Assembly (NCBI RefSeq): GCF_000300335.1
Contig: NZ_AMRM01000001.1
Coordinates: forward strand, 186,001 to 250,000
Direction: 5' to 3'
DNA from: Nitratireductor pacificus pht-3B
Lineage (GTDB): Bacteria > Pseudomonadota > Alphaproteobacteria > Rhizobiales > Rhizobiaceae
Length of the DNA: 64,000 bases
Shown here piece after piece: positions 9,748 to 17,206 of the stretch. Below the pieces are notes generated by a model. It saw only the letters and a program-made list of their open reading frames with translations. It had not been told where the DNA came from and did not search any database. Positions within the stretch are counted from its first letter, which is position 1; every line of letters begins with the position of its first letter. The translations under genes and the position numbers were made by a program.

Positions 9748-10713
9748 GTGCTTGAAGCCCAGGTAGAGCCCTATGACAGGCTCAGGGAGAAAATGGCGGG
9801 CCGCGACAGGAGCCTGCGCGAGAAGGTCATGTCCCTGGAGGAGGCCGGTTCGTTCGTCCAGGACGGGATGAAGGTCGGTATCGGCGGCTCGACCATGTCG
9901 CGCACGCCGATGGCGATGATCTGGCAGCTGATCCGGCAGAACCGCAAGAACCTGTCCTGCTCGCGGGCGATCGTCTCGACCGACGGCGACCTGCTGTTCG
10001 GTTCTGGCGTGTCGGACCACATCATCACGAGCTGGTTCGCGCAGGGAATCCTGTGGGGCCTTTCCAAGGTGATGCGCCATCATGTGGAGAAAGAGGGCAA
10101 GAACTACGAGGAATGGAGCCATATGGGCGTCGGCATGCGCTTCCGCGCCGGCGGCATGGGCGTTCCCTTCCTGCCCATGCGGGCGATGCTCGGCTCGGAC
10201 GTGCTCGGCCAGCGGCCGGAGGCGAAGGAGATCGACTGCCCGTTCACCGGCGAGCGTGTCCTGCTCGTGCCGGCGCTCAATCCGGACGTGGCGCTGATCC
10301 ATGTCCAGCGCTGCGACGCCTATGGCAATGCGCAGATCGACGGCCTGCAGTTCATGGACATCGACCTGGCGCTGGCCGCCGACCGGGTGATCCTGACGAC
10401 GGAGCGGATCGTGTCCAACGACCAGATCCGCCGCGCGCCCGACCAGACGAAGATTCCTTTCTTCTGCGTCGATGCGGTGGTCGAGGTGCCCTACGGCTCG
10501 GCGCCGCATGAGTGCTTCGGCCTCTACGAGCCGATGATGAAGCACATGGAAGCCTATGTGAAACAGGTCAATGCGGACCCGATCGAGGGAATGCAGGCCT
10601 ATCTCGACAAGTATTTCCACGGACCGAAGTCGTGGAACGACTACCTCGCCCTGATCGGCATGGAGGAACTTCTCGAGGCAAGCCAGCGGGGCCGGAGCAT
10701 CTACAATGACTGA
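9748..10713 (+). CDS. CoA-transferase subunit A (glutaconate CoA-transferase/IpdA-like)
   Basis: This 321-residue alpha subunit belongs to a family I CoA-transferase or the related IpdAB ring-opening hydrolases. VQDGMKVGIGGSTMSRTPMAMIWQ matches the CoA-binding N-terminal fold, and the family region VALIHVQRCDAYGNAQIDG is clear. In this family the catalytic Glu of true transferases lies in the beta subunit, so transferase versus hydrolase cannot be decided from this chain. GTG 9748 is used because GAGGAGAG precedes it; an in-frame GTG at 9712 lacks a ribosome-binding site. Overlaps the beta-subunit gene by eight bases, as expected for obligate partners. Confidence 0.85.
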   Translation: MLEAQVEPYDRLREKMAGRDRSLREKVMSLEEAGSFVQDGMKVGIGGSTMSRTPMAMIWQLIRQNRKNLSCSRAIVSTDGDLLFGSGVSDHIITSWFAQGILWGLSKVMRHHVEKEGKNYEEWSHMGVGMRFRAGGMGVPFLPMRAMLGSDVLGQRPEAKEIDCPFTGERVLLVPALNPDVALIHVQRCDAYGNAQIDGLQFMDIDLALAADRVILTTERIVSNDQIRRAPDQTKIPFFCVDAVVEVPYGSAPHECFGLYEPMMKHMEAYVKQVNADPIEGMQAYLDKYFHGPKSWNDYLALIGMEELLEASQRGRSIYND

Positions 10714-11476
10714 AGCGCGAAACTACACCGCAGCCGAAATCCTGCCGATCCTCAGCGCGCGGCAATTGCGCGACGGGATGGTGGTGTTCGCCGGCGTCGG
10801 CACGCCGCTGCTGGCGGCGACGCTGGCCCAGCGGCTCAACTGTCCCCGGCTGACGATCCTGTTCGAGGGCGGCGTCGTCGGCGCCTTCGTCGAGCCGGGC
10901 AAGCTGCCGCCGTCGACCAACGACCAGCGCTGCACGCGCCGCGCCAACATGGTGCTCGGCAGCTCTGACGTGCTGCTTCTGCTTCAGCGCGGCTATGTCG
11001 ATCTCGGCTTCATGGGCGGCGCGCAGATCGACCAGTACGGCAATCTGAACTCGTCCTTCATCGGCGATCCGGCCGCGCCGAAGACGCGCCTGCCGGGTAC
11101 GGGTGGCGGCAACGACATCTCGAGCCTGACCAACATGATCGTCGCCATGAAGCACGAGAAGCGGCGTTTCGTCGAGAATGTCGACTTCATCACCAGCCCC
11201 GGCTTCATCCGTGGCGGGACCAGCCGCCGCGAGAGCGGCCTGCCGGCCGGCGGCATGTTCCGCGTCATCACCGAGCTCGCCGTCTTCGGCTTCGACGAGA
11301 CCACGCGGCGCATGAAGGTCCTGGCGCTGAACCCCGGCGTCACGCGCGAGGAAGTCCAGGACAATACCGGCTTCACGCTCGATTTCGATGACGAGATCGC
11401 CATCACCGAACCACCAACCGAAACCGAACTGAGCGTTCTTCGGGAACTCGATTCCGAACGCCTGTTCATCGCCTGA
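10706..11476 (+). CDS. CoA-transferase subunit B (glutaconate CoA-transferase/IpdB-like)
   Basis: This 256-residue beta subunit partners the preceding gene. It has LRDGMVVFAGVGTPLLAATLAQR, then ILFEGGVVG, LGFMGGAQIDQYGNLNSS and GTGGGNDISS, all family I CoA-transferase beta segments. It carries GxGGA-like text, but the catalytic glutamate was not assigned with certainty. Together the pair would activate a carboxylate (dicarboxylate or ring-cleavage product) to a CoA thioester, or hydrolyse a cyclic beta-keto-CoA if IpdAB-like. It sits between a PLP enzyme and an F420-dependent oxidoreductase in one operon. Confidence 0.85.
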   Translation: MTEARNYTAAEILPILSARQLRDGMVVFAGVGTPLLAATLAQRLNCPRLTILFEGGVVGAFVEPGKLPPSTNDQRCTRRANMVLGSSDVLLLLQRGYVDLGFMGGAQIDQYGNLNSSFIGDPAAPKTRLPGTGGGNDISSLTNMIVAMKHEKRRFVENVDFITSPGFIRGGTSRRESGLPAGGMFRVITELAVFGFDETTRRMKVLALNPGVTREEVQDNTGFTLDFDDEIAITEPPTETELSVLRELDSERLFIA

Positions 11477-11509
11477 GACTTCGGGCCTGACTTTTCTGGA
11501 GGAAAATGA

Positions 11510-12472
11510 ATGACTGAACTGTCCAACACGTTCGGCGTCGCCGCGCGCAATTTCAAAGCCTTTCCCGAAATGCCGGACGCGCGCGAACTCGTCGATTACG
11601 GCGTGTGGGTCGAGGAACTCGGCTATGATTCCGTGTGGGTGTGGGATCACATGCTGCTCGGCGTTGAGCCGAACTTCCCGATCATCGATTCGCTGACGGT
11701 GCTGACCGGCATCGCCGCCCGCACCAAGAAGATCAAGATGGGCACGGGCATCCTCGTCCTGCCGCTGCGCAATCCGGTGGCGCTCGCCAAGCAGCTGTCG
11801 AGCATGGACCAGCTTTCCGAGGGCCGTCTCGTCATGGGCATGGCGTCCGGCTGGTACAAGCGCGAGTTCGACGCGGTCGGTATCCCGTTCAACAAGCGCG
11901 GCAAGCTGATGGACGAGAACCTGGAGATCATGCGCCGCCTGTGGACGGAAGAGCAGGTCAGCGGCGAATACATGAACCACAACATCTCCAAGGCGGTCAT
12001 GTATCCGAAGCCGCACCAGAAGGAGATCCCGATCCTGATCGGCGGCTATGTCGACAAGGTTCTGCAGCGGGCGGCGACAGTCGGCGATGGCTGGCTCACC
12101 TATTTCTACCGCGCCGAGGACTTCAAGAAGTCCTGGGACAAGATCCGCAACTTCGCGACGGAGGCGGGCAAGGATCCCAACACGCTGAAGAACGCCTCGC
12201 AGCTGCCGATCATGATCGGCAAGTCGAAGCAGGCGGTCGAGGCCGACATGATGGATTGGCTCAACAAGGAATGGGACTTCCCGGAGCACAGCGACTGCAC
12301 GCGCGAAAGCGCGATCATGGGCTCGGTCGACGAGTGCGTCGAGCAGCTGCGCGCCCATATCGACGCCGGCGTCCAGAAGATCATCTTCGTGCCCTACAAG
12401 TACCAGCGCGAGCAGGTCGAGACGATCGCCAAGGAGATCATCCCCCGCCTGAAGGCCGACAAGGCACGCTGA
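11510..12472 (+). CDS. LLM-class F420-dependent oxidoreductase
   Basis: This 320-residue luciferase-like (bacterial luciferase family) TIM-barrel protein is predicted to use F420 or F420H2. Visible are the N-terminal DARELVDYGVWVEELGYDSVWVWDH, the conserved GTGILVLPLRNPVALAKQLSS, the loop LVMGMASGWYKREFDAVG and the C-terminal IGGYVDKVLQRAATVGDGWL. These resemble F420-dependent rather than FMN-dependent members. Immediate linkage to a dedicated F420 operon with the same operator strongly favours F420. It is the only LLM gene in the window, so it is the prime consumer of the cofactor made here. GGAGG lies before ATG 11510. The substrate is unknown; F420H2-dependent reduction of an electron-poor ring or enone is the most plausible reaction. 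Confidence 0.88.
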   Translation: MTELSNTFGVAARNFKAFPEMPDARELVDYGVWVEELGYDSVWVWDHMLLGVEPNFPIIDSLTVLTGIAARTKKIKMGTGILVLPLRNPVALAKQLSSMDQLSEGRLVMGMASGWYKREFDAVGIPFNKRGKLMDENLEIMRRLWTEEQVSGEYMNHNISKAVMYPKPHQKEIPILIGGYVDKVLQRAATVGDGWLTYFYRAEDFKKSWDKIRNFATEAGKDPNTLKNASQLPIMIGKSKQAVEADMMDWLNKEWDFPEHSDCTRESAIMGSVDECVEQLRAHIDAGVQKIIFVPYKYQREQVETIAKEIIPRLKADKAR

Positions 12473-12535
12473 CCAGCATTTCCGCCGTCCGGCAACGGGC
12501 GGCGGAACCCGTCCATTCGAATGCGGAAGAATTTC

Positions 12536-13819
12536 ATGACCGACCCGAACCGCCAGAAAATCATCGACAAGATCGAGGCTTCGCGCGACCACGCCGTCAA
12601 GCTGCTGCAGGACATGGTCACCATTCCCAGCGTGACCGGCGACGAAGCCGCCATCCAGAAGTTCATGCACGACTACCTGGCCGGGATCGGCCTCGACGTG
12701 GACATGTGGGAGACCGACTGGGAAGAATTGAAGAAGCACCCCGGCTACCGGCCGGTGGCGCGCGGCTATGAAGGCCGCCCGAACATCGTCGCCACGCTGA
12801 AGGGCACGGGCGGCGGCAAGTCGCTGCTGCTCAACGGCCATACGGATGTGATTCCGGTCGGCGACGGCGAGGGCTGGAGCGACAATCCGTGGTCGGCGTC
12901 GATCAAGGACGGCCGCATCTACGGCCGCGGCTCCTGCGACATGAAGAGTGGCGTGGCGAGCCACGTGCTGGCCGTGCAGTATCTGAAGGAGCTCGGCCTG
13001 ACGCCGAAGGGCGATGTGATGATCAACATCGTCATCGACGAGGAGGTCAGCGGCCACGGCACGCTCGACACGGTGATCCGCGGCTACAAGGCGGATGCCG
13101 GCATTTCCGGCGAGACCAGCGACCTGCACGTGCAGCCCGCCTGCATCGGCCGCATCTGGTTCGAGATCGAGGTCCAGGGCAAGCCGGCCGGCGTCCAGCA
13201 GCGCTACATGGGCATCAGCGGCATCGAGCTGGGCTACAAGATCTGCAAGGCCGTGCAGGAACTGGAGGACGAGCGCGTCGCGACCGTCACGCATCCGCTC
13301 TATCCGAGCGCCATCGATTCGCTGCCGTGCCTGATCGGCAGCTTCCAGGCGGGCAACTATCCGAGCGCCTTCCCGGCGACGGCGCTGCTCAAGGGATCGA
13401 TCGGCACCGTGCCGAGCGAGGACCATGAGGGCGTCAAGCAGAGCCTGGTCGACAAGATCGCCGCGGTGGCCGCCGAGGATCCGTGGATGAAGGACCATCC
13501 GCCGGTCGTCCGCTTCGTCGGCTATGACGCGGAAGCCTCCGAGATCCCGCGCGATCATTCCATCGTCGAGACCGTGTCGCGCACCTACACGGAAATCACC
13601 GGCAAGGAGCCGACCATCAGCGGCCGGCAGGGCGCGGCGGATACGCGCTTCCTCAACAGCTATGGCGAGACGCCGACCGTCATCTTCGGTCCCGGCTCGA
13701 CCGCGGTGATGCACTCGAACGACGAGTATGTGTCGATCGACGATTACATCACCTCGATCAAGGTGATGGCGCTGTCGATCTACGACTGGTGCAACAGCGA
13801 GGCGCAGAAAGCGTCCTGA
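12536..13819 (+). CDS. M20 family metallohydrolase (ArgE/DapE-type)
   Basis: This 427-residue zinc-dependent amidohydrolase/peptidase hydrolyses an N-acyl, carbamoyl or lactam-derived C-N bond. Metal-ligand motifs are LLLNGHTDVIP (His, Asp), GRGSCDMKSG (bridging Asp), VIDEEVSGHG (catalytic Glu pair), RQGAADTRF (Asp) and AVMHSNDEYV (C-terminal His). It has the catalytic and dimerisation domains of the M20A/ArgE-DapE group. ATG 12536 is preferred to ATG 12521 because GGAAG lies correctly before it. Last gene of the operon and followed by an intrinsic terminator. In this context it probably hydrolyses the product of the F420-dependent step (inference). Confidence 0.85.
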   Translation: MTDPNRQKIIDKIEASRDHAVKLLQDMVTIPSVTGDEAAIQKFMHDYLAGIGLDVDMWETDWEELKKHPGYRPVARGYEGRPNIVATLKGTGGGKSLLLNGHTDVIPVGDGEGWSDNPWSASIKDGRIYGRGSCDMKSGVASHVLAVQYLKELGLTPKGDVMINIVIDEEVSGHGTLDTVIRGYKADAGISGETSDLHVQPACIGRIWFEIEVQGKPAGVQQRYMGISGIELGYKICKAVQELEDERVATVTHPLYPSAIDSLPCLIGSFQAGNYPSAFPATALLKGSIGTVPSEDHEGVKQSLVDKIAAVAAEDPWMKDHPPVVRFVGYDAEASEIPRDHSIVETVSRTYTEITGKEPTISGRQGAADTRFLNSYGETPTVIFGPGSTAVMHSNDEYVSIDDYITSIKVMALSIYDWCNSEAQKAS

Positions 13820-13847
13820 CCGCGCTTTCTCGCAGGCTGCAAAGCCT

Positions 13848-13937
13848 GGACCCGTTCAGCGTTTCACTGAAACGCTGAATGGGTCTATCTCATTGTTTTT
13901 GCGCGTTTATACGGGTGTCAGCTGATTCCATCTGACT
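13848..13937 (+). repeat. 90-bp mosaic palindromic repeat, copy 1
   Basis: This element has three consecutive hairpins. The first is a near-perfect 37-bp palindrome (13849-13885, 18-bp arms, one mismatch); then a weaker central one around 13899-13914; then GTCAGCTG-ATTC-CATCTGAC (13917-13936). The reverse complement of 26771-26860 aligns over the whole length without gaps until near the end, so this is a dispersed element present twice in opposite orientations. Its architecture resembles the RIME/ABC intergenic mosaic elements described in rhizobia (family knowledge; not verified by search). Confidence 0.75.
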
Positions 13938-13951
13938 CCAAGGCGCTCCGA

Positions 13952-13977
13952 GGCGTCGCCCCCGGCGGCGCCTTTTT
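13952..13977 (+). terminator. Intrinsic terminator downstream of the M20 gene
   Basis: Stem GGCGTCGCC / GGCGGCGCC (13952-13960 and 13964-13972, one T-G pair), loop CCC, followed by TTTTT. It ends the PLP enzyme/CoA-transferase/LLM/M20 operon. Confidence 0.8.
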
Positions 13978-14016
13978 CCGTTGCAGCGGGGATCGCCAGA
14001 TTGTGCTTATTGATTC

Positions 14017-14040
14017 TATCTTACTATAAATAGGTTGACT
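14017..14040 (+). promoter_or_regulatory. F420-regulon operator, copy 3 (upstream of pntAA)
   Basis: TATCTTACTA-TAAA-TAGGTTGACT matches the shared operator at 15 of 20 arm positions. The left arm is identical to the npdG copy, and the right flank ATAGGTTGACT (14030-14040) is identical to the sequence beside copy 2. It lies 87 bases before the pntAA start. The right half is the weakest of the set. Confidence 0.6.
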
Positions 14041-14127
14041 GAAAGATAGGTTTAAGTCAGATTGAGGCTGCATCCGGGGGCGATGCGCCGGCTACCGGCT
14101 TCGCCCCCGGGTCCATCAAGGAGAAAC

Positions 14128-15267
14128 ATGGTCATGCATATTGCGGTTTTGACCGACGGCGATACACGGGTTGCGATCACCCCGGAGACGGTCCGGAAAT
14201 ACGAGGCGCTCGGGGGCAAGGTGGTGGTGCAGGGCGGCGCGGGCGCGGCCGCCGGCATTTCCGACAGCGATTTCGAAACGGCGGGGGCGCGTGTCGTGCC
14301 GGACGCCGCGGCGGCGGTTCGCGACGCCGACATCATCCTGGCGGTCGGCCGCCCCGGAGACACGGTCATTCGCGCCTGCAAGCCGGGCGCTGCGCTCTTC
14401 GCGACGATGGATCCGCACCAGGCCAACGGCGCCCTCGAGGTGATGGCCGGGGCAGGGGTCAGCGCCTTCGCCATGGAGCTGATGCCGCGCATCACCCGGG
14501 CGCAGTCGATGGACGTCCTGTCGAGCCAGGCAAGCCTTGCCGGATACCGCGCGGTGATCGACGCCGCCGCGGAATTTCCGCGCCTGCTGCCGATGATGAT
14601 GACCGCCGCCGGCACCATTCCGGCGGCTCAGATCTTTGTCATGGGCGCTGGCGTTGCGGGCCTGCAGGCGATCGCCACGGCACGCCGTCTTGGCGCCTCC
14701 GTCTCGGCCACCGACGTGCGGCCGGCGACGAAGGAACAGGTGGCGTCGCTTGGCGCCAAGTTCATCGCCGTCGAGGACGAGGAGTTCAAGGCGGCCGAGG
14801 CTTCCGGCGGCTACGCCAAGGAGATGTCCGCGGCGTACCAGGCCAAGCAGGCCGAGCTGGTCGCCGCGCACATCGCGAAGCAGGACATCGTCATCACCAC
14901 CGCGCTGATTCCCGGCCGCGCCGCGCCGCGCCTTGTGACCAGGGCGATGATCGACACGATGCGCGCCGGCTCGGTTCTCGTCGATCTCGCCGTCGAGCGC
15001 GGCGGCAATGTCGAGGGATCGAGGCCGGGCGAGGTGGTGGATGCCGGCCGGCGCATCAAGATCATCGGCAATTCCAGCATCGACAAGATCGGAACGACGG
15101 CGTCCAGCCTCTATGCCCGAAACCTCTACAGCTTCGTTTCCACGCTGATCGACCGCGACAAGCCGGCGCTTGCCATCGACTGGGACGACGAGCTGGTCAA
15201 GAGCACCAACCTCACGCGTGACGGGGCCATCGTCCATCCGGCCTTCGGCGGCGCGAAGCCCAACTGA
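14128..15267 (+). CDS. pntAA: Proton-translocating NAD(P)+ transhydrogenase subunit alpha part 1 (NAD-binding domain I)
   Basis: This 379-residue soluble NAD(H)-binding subunit belongs to the transhydrogenase that uses the proton gradient to drive NADP+ reduction by NADH. It shows RVAITPETVRKYEALGGKVVV near the N-terminus (alanine dehydrogenase/PntA fold), then LSSQASLAGYRAV, and the dinucleotide-binding FVMGAGVAGLQAIATARRLG. The split alpha subunit (separate membrane part in the next gene) is the usual alphaproteobacterial three-gene form. AAGGAG precedes ATG 14128; ATG 14134 is the alternative. It carries the F420-regulon operator, which ties NADPH supply to F420 reduction. Confidence 0.92.
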   Translation: MVMHIAVLTDGDTRVAITPETVRKYEALGGKVVVQGGAGAAAGISDSDFETAGARVVPDAAAAVRDADIILAVGRPGDTVIRACKPGAALFATMDPHQANGALEVMAGAGVSAFAMELMPRITRAQSMDVLSSQASLAGYRAVIDAAAEFPRLLPMMMTAAGTIPAAQIFVMGAGVAGLQAIATARRLGASVSATDVRPATKEQVASLGAKFIAVEDEEFKAAEASGGYAKEMSAAYQAKQAELVAAHIAKQDIVITTALIPGRAAPRLVTRAMIDTMRAGSVLVDLAVERGGNVEGSRPGEVVDAGRRIKIIGNSSIDKIGTTASSLYARNLYSFVSTLIDRDKPALAIDWDDELVKSTNLTRDGAIVHPAFGGAKPN

Positions 15268-15335
15268 CGCGGCGGCGCCTGCGGCCGGCCTCCTGCCGGC
15301 CGCCTGGCCTGCCAGCGCAATCCTGGAGATCGTCC

Positions 15336-15647
15336 ATGACGTCCACCGCAATCATCCAACTGTTCGTCTTCCTGCTGGCCGGCTTTGTCGGCTTTCAGAC
15401 CATCAGCCGCATTCCGCCGCTGCTGCACACGCCGCTGATGGCGGCAACCAACGCCATCTCCGGCATCTCGCTGGTGGCCTCGCTGGTGCTGGCCGGCGCC
15501 GACCAGAGCGTACTGAGCACCGTGCTCGGCACGATCGCCGTCGGCTGCGCCACGGCCAATGTGGTCGGCGGCTTCCTCATCACCGACCGCATGCTGGCCA
15601 TGTTCAAGCCGGCGCCGCTCGAAGCCAAGGAGCAACCCAGCTCATGA
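15336..15647 (+). CDS. pntAB: NAD(P)+ transhydrogenase subunit alpha part 2 (membrane)
   Basis: This 103-residue hydrophobic protein forms part of the proton-conducting domain II of transhydrogenase. It has an N-terminal helix IIQLFVFLLAGFVGFQ, the conserved RIPPLLHTPLMAATNAISGI, and two further helices ending in TANVVGGFLITDRML. Its stop overlaps the pntB start as ATGA. Confidence 0.93.
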   Translation: MTSTAIIQLFVFLLAGFVGFQTISRIPPLLHTPLMAATNAISGISLVASLVLAGADQSVLSTVLGTIAVGCATANVVGGFLITDRMLAMFKPAPLEAKEQPSS

Positions 15648-17032
15648 TCGCCACCGGCATCCAACTCGCTTATCTCTCCTCGGCGGCGCTGTTCGTCCTG
15701 GCGCTGCGCGCGCTCGGCCAGCCGACGACGGCGCGGCGCGGCATGCAGATGGCCGCCTTCGGCATGCTCGTCGCGGTCTGCGCGACGCTCGTCGATCAGC
15801 GCATCGTCAGCTATGAATGGCTGATCGTCGGCCTGGTCGCCGGCGGCGTGATCGGCTATCCGCTCGGCATGTGGGTGCCGATGACGGCCATGCCGCAGCG
15901 CATCGCCTTCAGCCACGCCTTCGGCGCGCTCGCAGCGACGCTGGTCGGCGTCGGCGAGTATCTGCACGGGTTCCACGAAGGGACGCTGACCCACGGCAAG
16001 ACGGTTGCGCTCGGTTTCGAGGTCTTTTTCGGCGCGCTGACGGTGACCGGAAGCCTGATGGCCTTCGGCAAGCTGCAGGAGCTTTTGCCCGGAGCGCCGA
16101 TCACCTTTCGCGGGCAGAACGTGTTCAACCTGTCGCTGTTCGCGATCGGCGTCGTTTGCCTCGTCTGGCTGGTCGTCTCGCCCTATGACACGGCCTTCTT
16201 CATCGCCATTCTGGCGATCGGCCTGGCGGTCGGCGTCCTGATGGTGCTGCCGATCGGCGGCGCCGACATGCCGGTGGTCGTCTCCCTGCTCAACTCCTAT
16301 GCCGGCCTGGCGGCCGTTGCGACGGGCTTCGCGCTCGACAACAACATCCTGATCGTCGTCGGCGCGCTCGACGGAGCCAGCGGCTTCATCCTGTCGATGG
16401 CCATGAGCAAGGCGATGAACCGCTCCTTCGCCAACGTCCTGTTCGGCGCCTTCGGAGCCGAAGCGGCCGGTCCGGAAGCGGCAACGAGTGGGGCTTCCGG
16501 CGAGATGGTCGGGATCGATGCCGACGACGCGGCACTGAGGCTGGCCTATGCGCGGCGTGTCATCATCGTCCCCGGATATGGTCTGGCCGTCGCCCAGGCG
16601 CAGCATCAGGTGCGCGAGCTTGCCGACCTCCTGGAGAAGCGCGACGTCGACGTGCGTTTCGCGATCCACCCGGTCGCCGGCCGCATGCCCGGCCACATGA
16701 ACGTGCTTCTGGCGGAGGCGGGCGTGTCCTATGACAAGCTGTTCGACATGGAGGACATCAACGAGCGCTTCTCCGATGCGGACGTGGCGCTGGTGATCGG
16801 CGCGAACGACGTGGTCAATCCGGCCGCGCGCACCAACCGCAGCTCGCCGATCTACGGCATGCCGATCCTCAACGTGCAGGACGCGAAGAGCGTGATCGTC
16901 CTGAAGCGCGGCCGCGGCAAGGGCTTCTCCGGCGTCGAGAACGAGCTGTTCGTCTCGCCGAAGACGAACATGCTGTTCGGTGACGCCAAGCAGTCGATCA
17001 CGCAGCTTTGCGTCGAAGTGAAGCAGGCATGA
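15644..17032 (+). CDS. pntB: NAD(P)+ transhydrogenase subunit beta
   Basis: This 462-residue subunit contains the remaining membrane helices (about residues 1-265) and the C-terminal NADP(H)-binding domain III. Domain III features are the GYGLAVAQAQHQVRELAD loop, RFAIHPVAGRMPGHMNVLLAEA, VALVIGANDVVNPAAR and VIVLKRGRGKGFSG, all diagnostic. With pntAA-pntAB it supplies NADPH at the expense of the proton gradient. Co-regulation with npdG suggests a route to F420H2. An 11-bp hairpin follows. Confidence 0.94.
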   Translation: MIATGIQLAYLSSAALFVLALRALGQPTTARRGMQMAAFGMLVAVCATLVDQRIVSYEWLIVGLVAGGVIGYPLGMWVPMTAMPQRIAFSHAFGALAATLVGVGEYLHGFHEGTLTHGKTVALGFEVFFGALTVTGSLMAFGKLQELLPGAPITFRGQNVFNLSLFAIGVVCLVWLVVSPYDTAFFIAILAIGLAVGVLMVLPIGGADMPVVVSLLNSYAGLAAVATGFALDNNILIVVGALDGASGFILSMAMSKAMNRSFANVLFGAFGAEAAGPEAATSGASGEMVGIDADDAALRLAYARRVIIVPGYGLAVAQAQHQVRELADLLEKRDVDVRFAIHPVAGRMPGHMNVLLAEAGVSYDKLFDMEDINERFSDADVALVIGANDVVNPAARTNRSSPIYGMPILNVQDAKSVIVLKRGRGKGFSGVENELFVSPKTNMLFGDAKQSITQLCVEVKQA

Positions 17033-17038
17033 CGCAAG

Positions 17039-17066
17039 CCGGTGCGGAAGCGCATTTCCGCACCGG
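17039..17066 (+). terminator. Hairpin after pntB
   Basis: Perfect 11-bp inverted repeat CCGGTGCGGAA / TTCCGCACCGG with a six-base loop, starting seven bases after the pntB stop. There is no T-run, so it may be a 3'-protective or partial terminator structure rather than an intrinsic terminator. Confidence 0.5.
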
Positions 17067-17114
17067 AACCGCGTCGGGGAGATTGCAGCAGCGACCGTCG
17101 GGTCAATGTCTTGC

Positions 17115-17138
17115 TATCATCCTAGATATAGTCTGATA
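17115..17138 (+). promoter_or_regulatory. F420-regulon operator, copy 4 (upstream of the molybdenum hydroxylase)
   Basis: TATCATCCTA-GATA-TAGTCTGATA matches the shared operator at 18 of 20 arm positions, 68 bases before the hydroxylase start. The two arms deviate symmetrically (C in the left arm, C in the right). This fits genuine dyad recognition rather than chance. Confidence 0.7.
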
Positions 17139-17206
17139 TGAATTATGGGTGATGCCGATCGGGGAGGTCGCATCGCCGGATCTCTCAGAGCCACGAGGAG
17201 TTGAAC

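Noticed and set aside
10568-13714. 1048-codon open frame on the minus strand opposite the CoA-transferase, LLM and M20 genes
   Set aside because: Low-complexity His/Asp/Arg-rich text without any domain; it is the antisense shadow of real GC-rich genes that have clear motifs, ribosome-binding sites and operon overlaps.
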